A stretch of DNA of 64,000 nt from Candidatus Amarobacillus elongatus. GTDB lineage: Bacteria; Chloroflexota; Dehalococcoidia; Tepidiformales; Tepidiformaceae. Position numbers and translations under genes: made by a program. Positions 16,628-24,362 of this stretch are shown here, piece after piece; the stretch's first letter is position 1, and the number at the start of each line of letters is the position of its first letter. The notes below the pieces were generated by a model. That model was not told the origin of the DNA and made no database searches. It worked only from the letters and a program-made list of their open reading frames with translations. The DNA is taken from NCBI GenBank assembly GCA_016703545.1, contig JADJBX010000001.1, positions 124,001-188,000 of the forward strand, read 5' to 3'.

Positions 16628-16733
16628 GAGAGGAACGGGGGCGCTGGAAAGGGCGGGTGGGGGACCGGTCGCTGACAGCAGCGACGATGCGGGCGCGGCG
16701 CGCGGTCTTTCCGCTTTCCTCGGGCGAATGCGG

Positions 16734-16739
16734 TACCCT
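16734..16739 (+). promoter_or_regulatory. Leaderless-type -10 (TACCCT) for the M23 peptidase gene
   Basis: TACCCT, nine bases, ATG 16749. The G-run in the gap could be a weak ribosome site, so the leaderless reading is less certain here. Confidence 0.4.
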
Positions 16740-16748
16740 CCGGGGGCG

Positions 16749-17723
16749 ATGCGGAGACGTGCGTTTCTTGGGGTGCTGCTGGCGGCGCCGCTGCTGGTTG
16801 AGGTGCCGCGCAGGGTGTTCGCGCCCGGGGGCCGGGACGGTGAGGCGCAGGCGCAGCAGGTGCCGACGGGGCCGGTGGCGGGGCCGCGCCGCCTTCCGCA
16901 GCTCGCCGCCGACGGGCCCGCGCTGCGCTACGGTCTTTCGAAGTACGAGGCGTTCCAGGCCGGCGCCGTGCGTGCCTGGGTGGACAACGCCGTCAGCGGC
17001 TCGGTCAGTGTGCTCGGGCGGACCTACCCGATGGAGTCGATCCCGGGCGGAATCGAGGGATTCGTCGGCTTCGGAACCCAGGACCCGGTGGGCCTCACGC
17101 CCGTCGTGATTTCGTACGTGGACCTGCTCGGCCAGGCAGGGTCGGTGCGGTACGACCTCCGTGTCCTGCGAACGCAGTGGACGGTGTACTACTTCACCCC
17201 GGGCGAACTGGACGCGGACGACCCGCCCCCAGATCCGAACGCCCCGCCGCCACCGCCGGACGAGGGTCCGCTGCTGCCCGGCCTGTACGCGATGCGAACA
17301 CCCCGGAAGTGGTCGGGAGCATGGCAGGCGCCGCTCGATGGCGCCCTCGATGTGACCGGCTACTTCGGCGAACAGCGGTCGTTCAATGGCGGTCCGCCTT
17401 CGGGGCATCACGGCGGTACGGACCTTGGCGCGCCGACCGGGACGCCCGTGCGCCCCGCGAACGCGGGCACCGTCGTACTCGCGGGCCGCTACCTCGTTCG
17501 CGGCAACCTCGTCGTCATCGACCACGGGGGCGGCGTGCTCTCGCTCTACGGGCACATGAACGAACTCGCCGTGGTCACGGGGCAGCCGGTTTCGAAGAAC
17601 CAGGTCATCGGGTACGTCGGGTCGACGGGGCTGTCGTCCGGGCCGCACCTGCACTGGGAACTCTCCGTCGCGGGGGTGTTGGTCGACGGGCTGCGATGGC
17701 TGGACGGCTCGCAAGGGTTCTGA
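16749..17723 (+). CDS. Secreted M23-family metallopeptidase (LytM-like)
   Basis: 324 residues from ATG 16749; an earlier in-frame ATG at 16728 lies before the -10-like hexamer. The start MRRRAFLGVLLAAPLLV resembles a Tat signal (RRAFL plus hydrophobic core). A beta-rich middle region precedes a Pro-rich linker (~160-175), then the zinc endopeptidase domain: GHHGGTDLG (zinc His and Asp), YGHM, and HLHWEL (catalytic and zinc His). Family members cut peptide cross-links in peptidoglycan or act as scaffolds; all catalytic residues are present here, so it should be active in the envelope. Confidence 0.9.
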   Translation: MRRRAFLGVLLAAPLLVEVPRRVFAPGGRDGEAQAQQVPTGPVAGPRRLPQLAADGPALRYGLSKYEAFQAGAVRAWVDNAVSGSVSVLGRTYPMESIPGGIEGFVGFGTQDPVGLTPVVISYVDLLGQAGSVRYDLRVLRTQWTVYYFTPGELDADDPPPDPNAPPPPPDEGPLLPGLYAMRTPRKWSGAWQAPLDGALDVTGYFGEQRSFNGGPPSGHHGGTDLGAPTGTPVRPANAGTVVLAGRYLVRGNLVVIDHGGGVLSLYGHMNELAVVTGQPVSKNQVIGYVGSTGLSSGPHLHWELSVAGVLVDGLRWLDGSQGF

Positions 17724-17791
17724 TCGCAGGGGTTTGATTCGAACGGAGTTCGGACCATACTTTCGCGGCCCGCGAGGGTCAGGAGGGAAGT

Positions 17792-18700
17792 ATGGCGACG
17801 TTCGAAATCGCGCTTCTTGGTACGGGGAGCCCGCTGCCGAACCCGGACCGCTGCGGCGCCGGGCAGGTGGTCGTGGCCGATGGGACCAACGTGCTCGTGG
17901 ACTGCGGCTGGGGCGCCGCCCGGCGGCTCGTGCCCGCGGGCGTCATCCCATCGTCCATCGAGACGGTGATCTTCACCCACATGCACACCGACCACATGAC
18001 GGACTTCCCCGACTTCCTGTTCCAGCGCTGGACGTGGGGCGCGACGACGCCGCTGAAGGTGTACGGCCCCGAGGGCACGGCCGAAATGGTCGAGGGGTTC
18101 CTGATGGCGATGCGCCGGGACATCAGCTTCCGGCAGGCGCACCACGGCGACAAACTGCACCCGGACGGCATCCGTTGCGAGGTCACGGAGGTGCCGGTTC
18201 CTTCGAAGCCCGAGCAGTTCCTCACGGTCGGCGGCATGACGGTGGAGGCGTTCGAGGTCGACCACTTCCCGGTGGTGCCGGCGTTCGGGTACCGCTTCCG
18301 GTTCGACGGCCGGAGCGCGGTGCTCTCGGGCGATACGTCGTTCTGCGAGTCGCTGCTGCACGCCTCGGAGGGGGCGGACATGCTGGTGTGCGAGGCGATG
18401 AACGTGCCGATGCTGCAGCAGCGCGTGATTGCGCTGCGCGCGATGGGCCGCGAGCTCCAGGCGGGGCTGTTCGAGGACGTGCCGTCGTACCACATCCCCA
18501 CGGACGAGGTCGCGAAGCTGGCGAAACAGGCGGGCGTGGGCGAACTCGTGCTCTCGCACCTGATCCCGCCCATCCCGAACGACGGGCCGCAGGTGGAGGA
18601 GTTCGTCCGCGGGATGAACGACCTCTACGGCGGGAACATCCGGGTGGCGAAGGACATGCAGCGCGTGCCCGTGCTCGGGCGCACGAACCCGGCGGAGTAG
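17792..18700 (+). CDS. Metallo-beta-lactamase-fold hydrolase, ribonuclease Z-like
   Basis: 302 residues, start ATG 17792 with a strong AGGAGG site. Zinc motif HMHTDH at residues 63-68, LLGTGSPLPNPDR at the start, later VDHFPVVPAFGYRF and LSGDTSFCESL, and a final LSHLIPP His. This set is typical of the RNase Z / arylsulfatase-like branch of the MBL superfamily. It lacks the exosite arm of true tRNase Z, so a small-molecule ester or phosphodiester substrate is as likely. Upstream TACTTT could be its -10. Confidence 0.85.
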   Translation: MATFEIALLGTGSPLPNPDRCGAGQVVVADGTNVLVDCGWGAARRLVPAGVIPSSIETVIFTHMHTDHMTDFPDFLFQRWTWGATTPLKVYGPEGTAEMVEGFLMAMRRDISFRQAHHGDKLHPDGIRCEVTEVPVPSKPEQFLTVGGMTVEAFEVDHFPVVPAFGYRFRFDGRSAVLSGDTSFCESLLHASEGADMLVCEAMNVPMLQQRVIALRAMGRELQAGLFEDVPSYHIPTDEVAKLAKQAGVGELVLSHLIPPIPNDGPQVEEFVRGMNDLYGGNIRVAKDMQRVPVLGRTNPAE

Positions 18701-18708
18701 ACAGGCGG

Positions 18709-18736
18709 GGGCGGGACCGCACGAGCGGTCCCGCCC
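18709..18736. terminator. Bidirectional hairpin between convergent genes
   Basis: 12-bp perfect stem with the tetraloop ACGA (18721-18724), sitting between the MBL gene and the acyl-CoA synthetase gene. No T-tract in either direction. Confidence 0.65.
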
Positions 18737-18746
18737 GGTCGCGACG

Positions 18747-20348
18747 CTAGTTCACCTTGCGGTCCTTGCCCTCCCAGTACGGCTTGCGGAGCTCGGTCTT
18801 GAGCACCTTGCCGGGGCCGGACTTGGGCAGGGGCGAATCGCGGAAGAGGACCTGCTTCGGGCACTTATACCCGGCGATGAGGCCCCGGCAGTGCTCGATG
18901 ATGTCGTGCTCGGTCGCGGTCGCGCCGTCGCGAAGGACGACGACGGCGAGGACGGCCTCGCCCCAGCGCTCATCGGGCACCCCGATGACGGCAGCCTCAA
19001 GGACCGCCGGGTGTTCGTAGAGCGCGTTCTCGACCTCGGTCGAGTACACGTTCTCGCCGCCGGAAATGATCATGTCCTTGGCGCGGTCGACGATGTAGAT
19101 GAAGTTCTGATCGTCGACGGTGGCGACGTCGCCGGTGTGCATGTAGCCGCCGCGGAGGGCGTCGGCCGTCTCCTGCGGGCGCTTCCAGTAGCCCTTCATC
19201 ACGTTGGCGCCGCGGGCGATGATCTCGCCGATCTGGCCGGGCTTCACATCCTCGCCGGTGGCCTGGTCGACCACCCGAACATCGACGCCGCCGATCTGGC
19301 GGCCGCAGCTCGCCATGCGGCGGTTGTCTTCCTCGCTGCCATCGAACTTCAGCCAATGGGCCTGCATGAGGGTGAGCAGCGGCGCGGTCTCGGTCATGCC
19401 GTACGCCTGGACGAACCGCGTGTTGAAGGTGCGAACGGCGGCGAGCAGGCGGTCGACGGGCATCGGCGAGGCGCCGTACAGGATCATGTCGATGCTGCTG
19501 GTGTCGTAGTCCTTCACGCCGGGGAAGTTGATGAGGAAGTTGATCATCGTCGGCACAAGCACCGTCTTGGTGACGCGCCAGCGCTGAACAGATTCGAGGA
19601 ACAGCTGCGGGGTGAACGCGGGGATGAAGCTGTGGGTCGCGCCGACGAGGGTGAAGGCGTAGCAGGCCCAGGCGTCGGCCAGATGGAACATCGGGGCGAC
19701 GTGCAGCCAGGTGTCGTGCTCGGTGAAACCGACGGTCTGGACGGCGTTCTGCGCGTTCGAGACGACGTTGCGCTGCGTAAGCATGACCCCCTTGGGGAGG
19801 CCGGTGGTGCCGCCCGTGTAGCAGAGGTTCAGCATGTCGTTCTCGTCCCATTCGCGGACGGAGGTGGCGAGCGGTGCGCTGCGGGCGATGAGGTCCTCGT
19901 ACTCGACGGCGCCTTCGGCCGCGCCTTCGAGCAGGATCACGTGCTCGATGCCCTTCGCGCCCGCCTTGAACTGCTCGTACAGGGGGAGGTATTCGAGGCC
20001 GAGGATGAGGGCCTTGATCTCGCCATCGTTCACGATGAATTCGAGCTCGTGCGCGGCGAGCCGGATGTTCAGTGGCGCGAGGGGCATCCCGGCGATGTCG
20101 GCGACGAAGTACGTCTCGTAGTAGCGGTGCGAGTTGTTGGCGAGGATGGCGATGTTGTCGCCGGGCTTGAGGCCGAGGGAGAGCAGGCCGGCCGCAAGGC
20201 GGTGGATCCGCTCGGAGACCTCCCGGTAGGTAAACGAACGGTCGCCATCGACGATTCCCGTCTTCTCGGGATACAGCTTCACGGCGTGGGAAAGGATGTC
20301 GCGGAGCAGCACGGCGTTGACCTCCGGGGGTGCTTGATGGACGCGCAT
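18747..20348 (-). CDS. Long-chain/medium-chain acyl-CoA synthetase (AMP-forming)
   Basis: 533 residues, ANL superfamily. ATP-binding P-loop YTGGTTGLPKG, adenine motif YGMTETAP, hinge/A8 region HTGDVATVDDQNFIYIVDRAKDMI and the catalytic C-terminal Lys in PKSGPGKVLKTELR. Activates a carboxylic acid through an acyl-adenylate to acyl-CoA; chain length cannot be told. Closest in layout to FadD-like enzymes of fatty acid degradation. Start ATG 20348. No beta-oxidation gene is adjacent, but a CaiB-type CoA-transferase lies at the right end of the window. Confidence 0.9.
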   Translation of the reverse strand: MRVHQAPPEVNAVLLRDILSHAVKLYPEKTGIVDGDRSFTYREVSERIHRLAAGLLSLGLKPGDNIAILANNSHRYYETYFVADIAGMPLAPLNIRLAAHELEFIVNDGEIKALILGLEYLPLYEQFKAGAKGIEHVILLEGAAEGAVEYEDLIARSAPLATSVREWDENDMLNLCYTGGTTGLPKGVMLTQRNVVSNAQNAVQTVGFTEHDTWLHVAPMFHLADAWACYAFTLVGATHSFIPAFTPQLFLESVQRWRVTKTVLVPTMINFLINFPGVKDYDTSSIDMILYGASPMPVDRLLAAVRTFNTRFVQAYGMTETAPLLTLMQAHWLKFDGSEEDNRRMASCGRQIGGVDVRVVDQATGEDVKPGQIGEIIARGANVMKGYWKRPQETADALRGGYMHTGDVATVDDQNFIYIVDRAKDMIISGGENVYSTEVENALYEHPAVLEAAVIGVPDERWGEAVLAVVVLRDGATATEHDIIEHCRGLIAGYKCPKQVLFRDSPLPKSGPGKVLKTELRKPYWEGKDRKVN

Positions 20349-20687
20349 CCTACTACGCGCGACGGTGCGGGCACTCGATGGCCCGGGGCGGATGTCGTGT
20401 TCGCGGGCGGCGAGCGGGCGGACGCGAAGGGGCGCGGCGCGTGTTTCACCGCGCGCCGCGCCCGATCCGGCGCATGGGGGCGCCGGTTGAGGAGGCCAAC
20501 ATCCCGGCTGCGGCCACCGGTCGTCTGATCTGGCGCCGGCGCGCCGGGGGGCTCCTACCGCCTCAGGGTGCTCCCGCGCCCGTGCCGCAGGGAGGGCCGA
20601 ACGGGCCCGCCGGGGAGGCCCCTTCGGTGCCCGGATGGCGGCGAAGGGAGCCGCGATGCGCGGAGGGGCCGACCGCTGTGCGCGTGC
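20349..20687. other. Non-coding stretch with hairpins
   Basis: 339 bases between the acyl-CoA synthetase start and the end of the CGNR gene. It is extremely GC-rich and I see no credible gene. It holds one strong hairpin (20430-20463) and several shorter GC palindromes (for example around GGCGCCGGCGCGCC). It must also contain the promoter of the acyl-CoA synthetase gene, which I cannot place. Confidence 0.5.
20430..20463 (-). terminator. 12-bp hairpin downstream of the CGNR gene
   Basis: Perfect stem GGGCGCGGCGCG/CGCGCCGCGCCC with a 10-base loop, ~225 bases past the CGNR stop. Could end that transcript; no T-tract. Confidence 0.4.
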
Positions 20688-21287
20688 CTACGCCGGGAGG
20701 GCGCGGCCGCGCTGGCGCTGCTGGTAGGCACGGACCTTGGCGCGATTGCCGCAGGTGGACATGCTGCACCAGGTGCCGGTGCGGTTTCGGGAGGCGTCGT
20801 AGAAGGCGAATCGGCAGTCGGTGGCGGCGCAGAGGCGGAGCCGCTGCCACATGCCTGTGTTCATCGCATCGAAGGTGATCGCGAGAATCCAGCCGATCGC
20901 CAGCTCAGCACCTTCGCCGAGGGGCGTGAGCAGCGTCGTGTTGTCGGTGTCGAAGCGCACGGCCATAGGCACGAGCGCGGCGATGCGGTTGACGGTTTCG
21001 ACGGCGGAAGGCGCGGCGCGGCCGGTGAGATTGCCCTCGGCGATGTCGCGCAGGGCCGTGCGCAGTTGCAGGACGCGGCCGAAGTCGGCGTCACCGACCT
21101 CGGGGAGCGCATCCGCCTGCTGTTCGCCGGGCCGGGAGAACAGCCGCCGTTCGGCGAACCAGGCGCTGACGTCCGCCGAGGTCCGGAGCACGTCGGTGCC
21201 GGAGGCGATGTCGACGGAGTTGAGGAACTGCTGGACGACGCCGAGGGCGCCGGGCGCGGGTGCGCGCTGAGAGAGGTCGGTGCTCAA
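20688..21287 (-). CDS. CGNR zinc-finger / ABATE-domain transcriptional regulator
   Basis: 199 residues from TTG 21287, seven bases after GGAGG. The N-terminal ABATE-like region (FLNSVDI, then a helical LRTALRDIAEG segment) is followed by a C-terminal CGNR zinc finger: LCAATDCRFAFYDASRNRTGTW then CSMSTCGNRAKVRAYQQR. The Cys residues and CGNR tetrapeptide bind zinc and the basic tail binds DNA. Such regulators are common in Actinobacteria and Chloroflexota and usually act near their own gene. Two palindromic boxes in its leader may be an autoregulatory operator. Confidence 0.88.
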   Translation of the reverse strand: MSTDLSQRAPAPGALGVVQQFLNSVDIASGTDVLRTSADVSAWFAERRLFSRPGEQQADALPEVGDADFGRVLQLRTALRDIAEGNLTGRAAPSAVETVNRIAALVPMAVRFDTDNTTLLTPLGEGAELAIGWILAITFDAMNTGMWQRLRLCAATDCRFAFYDASRNRTGTWCSMSTCGNRAKVRAYQQRQRGRALPA

Positions 21288-21327
21288 AGGGGTACCTCCG
21301 CCCCGGATTCTGGACGACTTCGCCGGC

Positions 21328-21384
21328 GTTGACAACACCCTCAGACGCGTTTCGCGGGTTAGAACGAAACGTTCGACAACTATA
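21328..21384 (-). promoter_or_regulatory. Putative promoter and operator of the CGNR gene
   Basis: Minus-strand -10 TATAGT (21384-21379) overlaps the stop codon of the upstream cysteine desulfurase. Between it and the CGNR start lie GTTGACAAC (21328-21336), palindromic around its centre, and the related GTTCGACAAC (21371-21380). Possible binding sites for the CGNR protein itself. Confidence 0.35.
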
Positions 21385-22561
21385 CGCGAACGGGAGATGC
21401 GTTCTCGGCACGAATGCGCGCCACTTCGCGCGGAACGGCGCGGATCACCTCTTCGATGTCGGCCTCGGTGGTCGCATCGCCGAGGCTGAACCGGACGCTG
21501 CCCACGGCGCGCCTGATTGGCACGCCCATCGCCATGAGCACATGGGAGGGTTCCCACGTGGAGTTCGAACAGGCCGAGCCCGAACTGGCGGCGATGCCGG
21601 CCGCGTCGAGGCCCAGGACCAGGCTTTCGCTTTCGATCCCGTCGAAGGCGATGTTGAGGTTATTGGGGACGCACGATTGCTGGCAGCCGTTCACGGTCGT
21701 GCCGCTGGTGGCGGCGAGGATGCCGTCCCGGAGACGGTCCCGCAGTGTGCGGACGCGCGCGGCACGTTCGCGGATGCCGGTGGCCGCGCGCTCCAGCGCG
21801 ACGCCCGTCCCGACGATGCCGGGCACGTTCTCCGTGCCGGCGCGCTTCTGCATCTCCTGCCCGCCGCCAAGGAGGAGCTGGTGGAAGGGCGTGGCTCGGC
21901 GCAGGTAGAGGATGCCGCTGCCTTTCGGCCCGCCGAACTTATGCGACGACAGGCTGAGCGCATCGACGCCCAGCGCATTGACCTCAAGGGGGAGCCAGCC
22001 GGGCGCCTGGACGGCGTCGGTGTGGAGGAGCACGCGGTGTTGCTGGCGATGGGCGTAATCGCGCAGGACGCCAGCAATCTCGGCGATGGGTTGCACGGCC
22101 CCGACCTCGTTGTTCGCCAGCATCACGCTCGCGAGGATGGTGTCGGGCCGAAGGGCGGCGGCGAACTCATCGATGCGCACGTGGCCGCTGTGATCGCAGC
22201 CGATGTAGGTGACATCGAACCCCGACTCTTCGAGGAACTGGGCGGCGTGGAGCCCGGCGTGGTGTTCGATCGCGGTCGTGATGACGTGGGCACCGGCCCC
22301 GGCGCGGCGCATCGCGTAGGCGATGCCCTGGAGCGCGGTGTTGATGCTCTCGGTGCCGCCACTGGTGAAGATGACCTCCGCCGGCCGGGCGCCGAGGCAG
22401 GCGGCGACGGTCGTACGCGCCGCATCGACGGCGGCCTGCGCCTCACGGCCAACCGCGTACAGTCCGCTGGGGTTGCCGAAGACGGACTCAAGGTAGGGCA
22501 GCATCGCGTCGCGGACCTCGGGACGCATGGGCGAGGTGGCGGCGTTGTCGAGGTAGATCAC
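21380..22561 (-). CDS. Cysteine desulfurase (NifS/IscS-like), copy 2
   Basis: 393 residues. YLDNAATSP, TSGGTESIN, the EHHA segment, PLP-binding K208 in SLSSHKFGGPKG and catalytic C331 in SSGSACSNSTWEPSHVL. Same class as copy 1 but clearly diverged; both keep every catalytic residue. The GTG start at 22561 has TAAGAT six bases upstream and no ribosome site. The Ser/Trp-containing Cys loop differs from copy 1 (TTGALEPS), hinting at a different sulfur acceptor. Confidence 0.93.
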   Translation of the reverse strand: MIYLDNAATSPMRPEVRDAMLPYLESVFGNPSGLYAVGREAQAAVDAARTTVAACLGARPAEVIFTSGGTESINTALQGIAYAMRRAGAGAHVITTAIEHHAGLHAAQFLEESGFDVTYIGCDHSGHVRIDEFAAALRPDTILASVMLANNEVGAVQPIAEIAGVLRDYAHRQQHRVLLHTDAVQAPGWLPLEVNALGVDALSLSSHKFGGPKGSGILYLRRATPFHQLLLGGGQEMQKRAGTENVPGIVGTGVALERAATGIRERAARVRTLRDRLRDGILAATSGTTVNGCQQSCVPNNLNIAFDGIESESLVLGLDAAGIAASSGSACSNSTWEPSHVLMAMGVPIRRAVGSVRFSLGDATTEADIEEVIRAVPREVARIRAENASPVRV

Positions 22562-22567
22562 GCCGCG

Positions 22568-22573
22568 ATCTTA
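22568..22573 (-). promoter_or_regulatory. Leaderless -10 (TAAGAT) for cysteine desulfurase copy 2
   Basis: Minus strand TAAGAT-CGCGGC-GTG: a six-base gap. Confidence 0.55.
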
Positions 22574-22598
22574 GCAGCGCGGGCCATCGGTCCGCGCG

Positions 22599-23153
22599 TC
22601 AGCCGCGGCGCTGGAGGCGCGCGGCGAGCGCCATGGCCGACGGCGACGGCGCCGTGAGCAACGCCGCGCGAATCGCGGCCGCATGGTCGAGGTCGTGGCT
22701 GGCCCAGGTGGCGATGTAGGAGCGGAGTGAAAGCGCCGCATCCTGCCCCCACGCACCGGCCCCGGGAATGACCACGGAGTGTTCGAAGGCGGGCGGCGGG
22801 AGCGCGGCGAGAGCGCTCAAGGCGGCTTCGCGCTCCTCGTGCAGTGCGGCCCTCAGGGCGGGCGGAGCGAGCTCGCGGCGGGCGGTGATCTGGGTCGCGC
22901 GCTCTTCGAGGAACGCCATGGCGCTTTCGGCGAGCGTGACGGCGCCCCGCGCAACGGTGACGGCGGTGAACAGGCGCGCGGCGGCCGCATCGGCGGCGAC
23001 GACATGGGCGACATGCGTGTGGATGTCCCAGTCGTCGCCGGCGGCGCGCCGCAGCCAGTCCGGCTCGGGGACGACGTGGAGGAGCGCGGCCAGCTCATCG
23101 CGGCTCCGCCGGGCGCGGCCGGCGTACACCGCCGCTTCCGGGGAGAGGGTCAC
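22599..23153 (-). CDS. DinB / mycothiol-dependent maleylpyruvate isomerase-like protein
   Basis: 184 residues from GTG 23153, which overlaps the stop of the DUF1786 gene (GTGA). Helical-bundle character with the spaced pattern WLRRAAGDDWDIHTHVAHVVAADAAAARLF and, near the end, LRSYIATWASHDLDHAAAIRAAL; His residues in THVAHV and SHDLDH match the metal-binding triad of the DinB/MDMPI superfamily. These act as thiol- or metal-dependent isomerases/transferases. The Arg-rich upstream extension of the frame is out-of-phase DUF1786 sequence. Probable functional partner of DUF1786, given the coupling. Confidence 0.7.
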   Translation of the reverse strand: MTLSPEAAVYAGRARRSRDELAALLHVVPEPDWLRRAAGDDWDIHTHVAHVVAADAAAARLFTAVTVARGAVTLAESAMAFLEERATQITARRELAPPALRAALHEEREAALSALAALPPPAFEHSVVIPGAGAWGQDAALSLRSYIATWASHDLDHAAAIRAALLTAPSPSAMALAARLQRRG

Positions 23154-24250
23154 GGGAGCGGGCCGAGGCGGGCGGTGATGGCGTCGGCCGACGCGGGGAA
23201 GGCCTCGGCGTACGCGCGCAGGAGCCCGAAGCACCCGCCGATCATCATGTCGCCGAAGGGCGCAGCGAAGTACGGGCGCAGCACGGTGCTCCGAATCTTC
23301 ACGCGTTGCGGGCCCGTGGCGGCGACCATCGTGGGGAGCGCCGGCGTCACGAGCGCGCGGTCGGCGTGGTATGCGCCGTGCCCCTTCGAATCGAAGATCT
23401 CGGCATTCGTGAGGGTGCCTTCCGCGAGCGCGGCCGTGAAGGCGGCCACCTGGTCGGCGGTGACTTCGCCCGTGTGGTGCTCGTAGAGGCTCGCGATCTG
23501 CCGCCCTCGGAGGTGAAACGCGAGCAAATGCATGTTCCCGAGGTTCAGGACCACCTGCTCGCCACCCTCGGCCACGGTCTCGTCGTGGAGGGCGCCGAGC
23601 GCGGCAGCGGGGCCGGTGTCCATGAACGCGACGTCCCCTTCGCCGAGGGCGGAGCGGCACATGGCCGTGGCGCGCGTGAGGTAGGGATCGATGTCCCCGG
23701 CGCGGCGGGCAAACGCGAGGAGGTCGTTCCGTCCCTCGACCGTGCGGCGGAGGTGGTCGAAGCGGAAGAGACGATCGGAGACGTCCGCGGGGGCGTCGCC
23801 GTGGTCCAGGCAGCCGAGCGCGAAGCCATCGAACATGACCGGCTCGTCGAAGGCGGCGAGCGCGCCGCGGACGGCTTCGAGGTCGAGGTCGCGCAGTTCG
23901 ACGGGCTCGCCGTCGATGGACAGCGCCTCGTCCTCCGAGACGATGGTGACGCCGGAGGCGCGCACCTCGTCGAGGTTGTCGTTGAAGGTTCGCGCGGCCT
24001 CCGGGGTTGCGAAGGCGGGGAGACCGTGGCGGATGTGGTCCTCGAGGGCCCACGAGCATGGCCCGCCGCCGGCGACCACGCCGGTAAGCACGACGGCGGC
24101 GTGGTCGCGGGTGGCGTGACGGATGCGGCGCGCGGCGATCTCCGTGGCCGATGGCATGACCATCTTCACGCAGTTCTCGACCGGCTTTTCGGAATCGAAG
24201 AGGAGGATGTCCTGGGTGCCCGTTCCCATGTCGATGGCGAGGATGCGCAT
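23150..24250 (-). CDS. DUF1786 family protein (ASKHA-like ATPase fold)
   Basis: 366 residues from ATG 24250. The N-terminus MRILAIDMGTGTQDILLFDS is a phosphate-1 motif of the actin/Hsp70/sugar-kinase (ASKHA) fold, with a second DTGPAAALGA phosphate-2-like motif in the middle. This matches DUF1786, found in archaea and some bacteria and sometimes annotated as pyruvate-formate-lyase-activating-like, without proven function. TACACT six bases before the ATG and no ribosome site point to a leaderless transcript. Coupled to the DinB-like gene by GTGA. Confidence 0.75.
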   Translation of the reverse strand: MRILAIDMGTGTQDILLFDSEKPVENCVKMVMPSATEIAARRIRHATRDHAAVVLTGVVAGGGPCSWALEDHIRHGLPAFATPEAARTFNDNLDEVRASGVTIVSEDEALSIDGEPVELRDLDLEAVRGALAAFDEPVMFDGFALGCLDHGDAPADVSDRLFRFDHLRRTVEGRNDLLAFARRAGDIDPYLTRATAMCRSALGEGDVAFMDTGPAAALGALHDETVAEGGEQVVLNLGNMHLLAFHLRGRQIASLYEHHTGEVTADQVAAFTAALAEGTLTNAEIFDSKGHGAYHADRALVTPALPTMVAATGPQRVKIRSTVLRPYFAAPFGDMMIGGCFGLLRAYAEAFPASADAITARLGPLP

Positions 24251-24256
24251 GCACAC

Positions 24257-24262
24257 AGTGTA
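24257..24262 (-). promoter_or_regulatory. Leaderless -10 (TACACT) for the DUF1786 gene
   Basis: Minus strand TACACT-GTGTGC-ATG: a six-base gap. Confidence 0.55.
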
Positions 24263-24307
24263 CGGGAGGCGGGGCGGCGCGAGCGTCCACCCGGGGCCCC
24301 CGGACGT

Positions 24308-24337
24308 GCGAAGGGGCCCCTGGTGGGAGCCCCTCGC
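24308..24337 (-). terminator. Hairpin downstream of the sulfite reductase gene
   Basis: GCG-A-AGGGGC pairs with GCCCCTCGC (nine base pairs with one bulged A, 11-base loop), ~26 bases after the stop of the reductase gene. No T-tract on the minus strand. Confidence 0.45.
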
Positions 24338-24362
24338 GTTCGCATCCGATCGGAGGTGAGAG

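Noticed and set aside
14355..17714. 1119-residue minus-strand open frame over pyrK, iscS-like 1 and M23
   Set aside because: Shadow frame; the three real genes explain the region.
20349..20687. Short frames in the GC-rich gap
   Set aside because: They are Arg/Pro/Gly-rich with no ribosome site and no motif.
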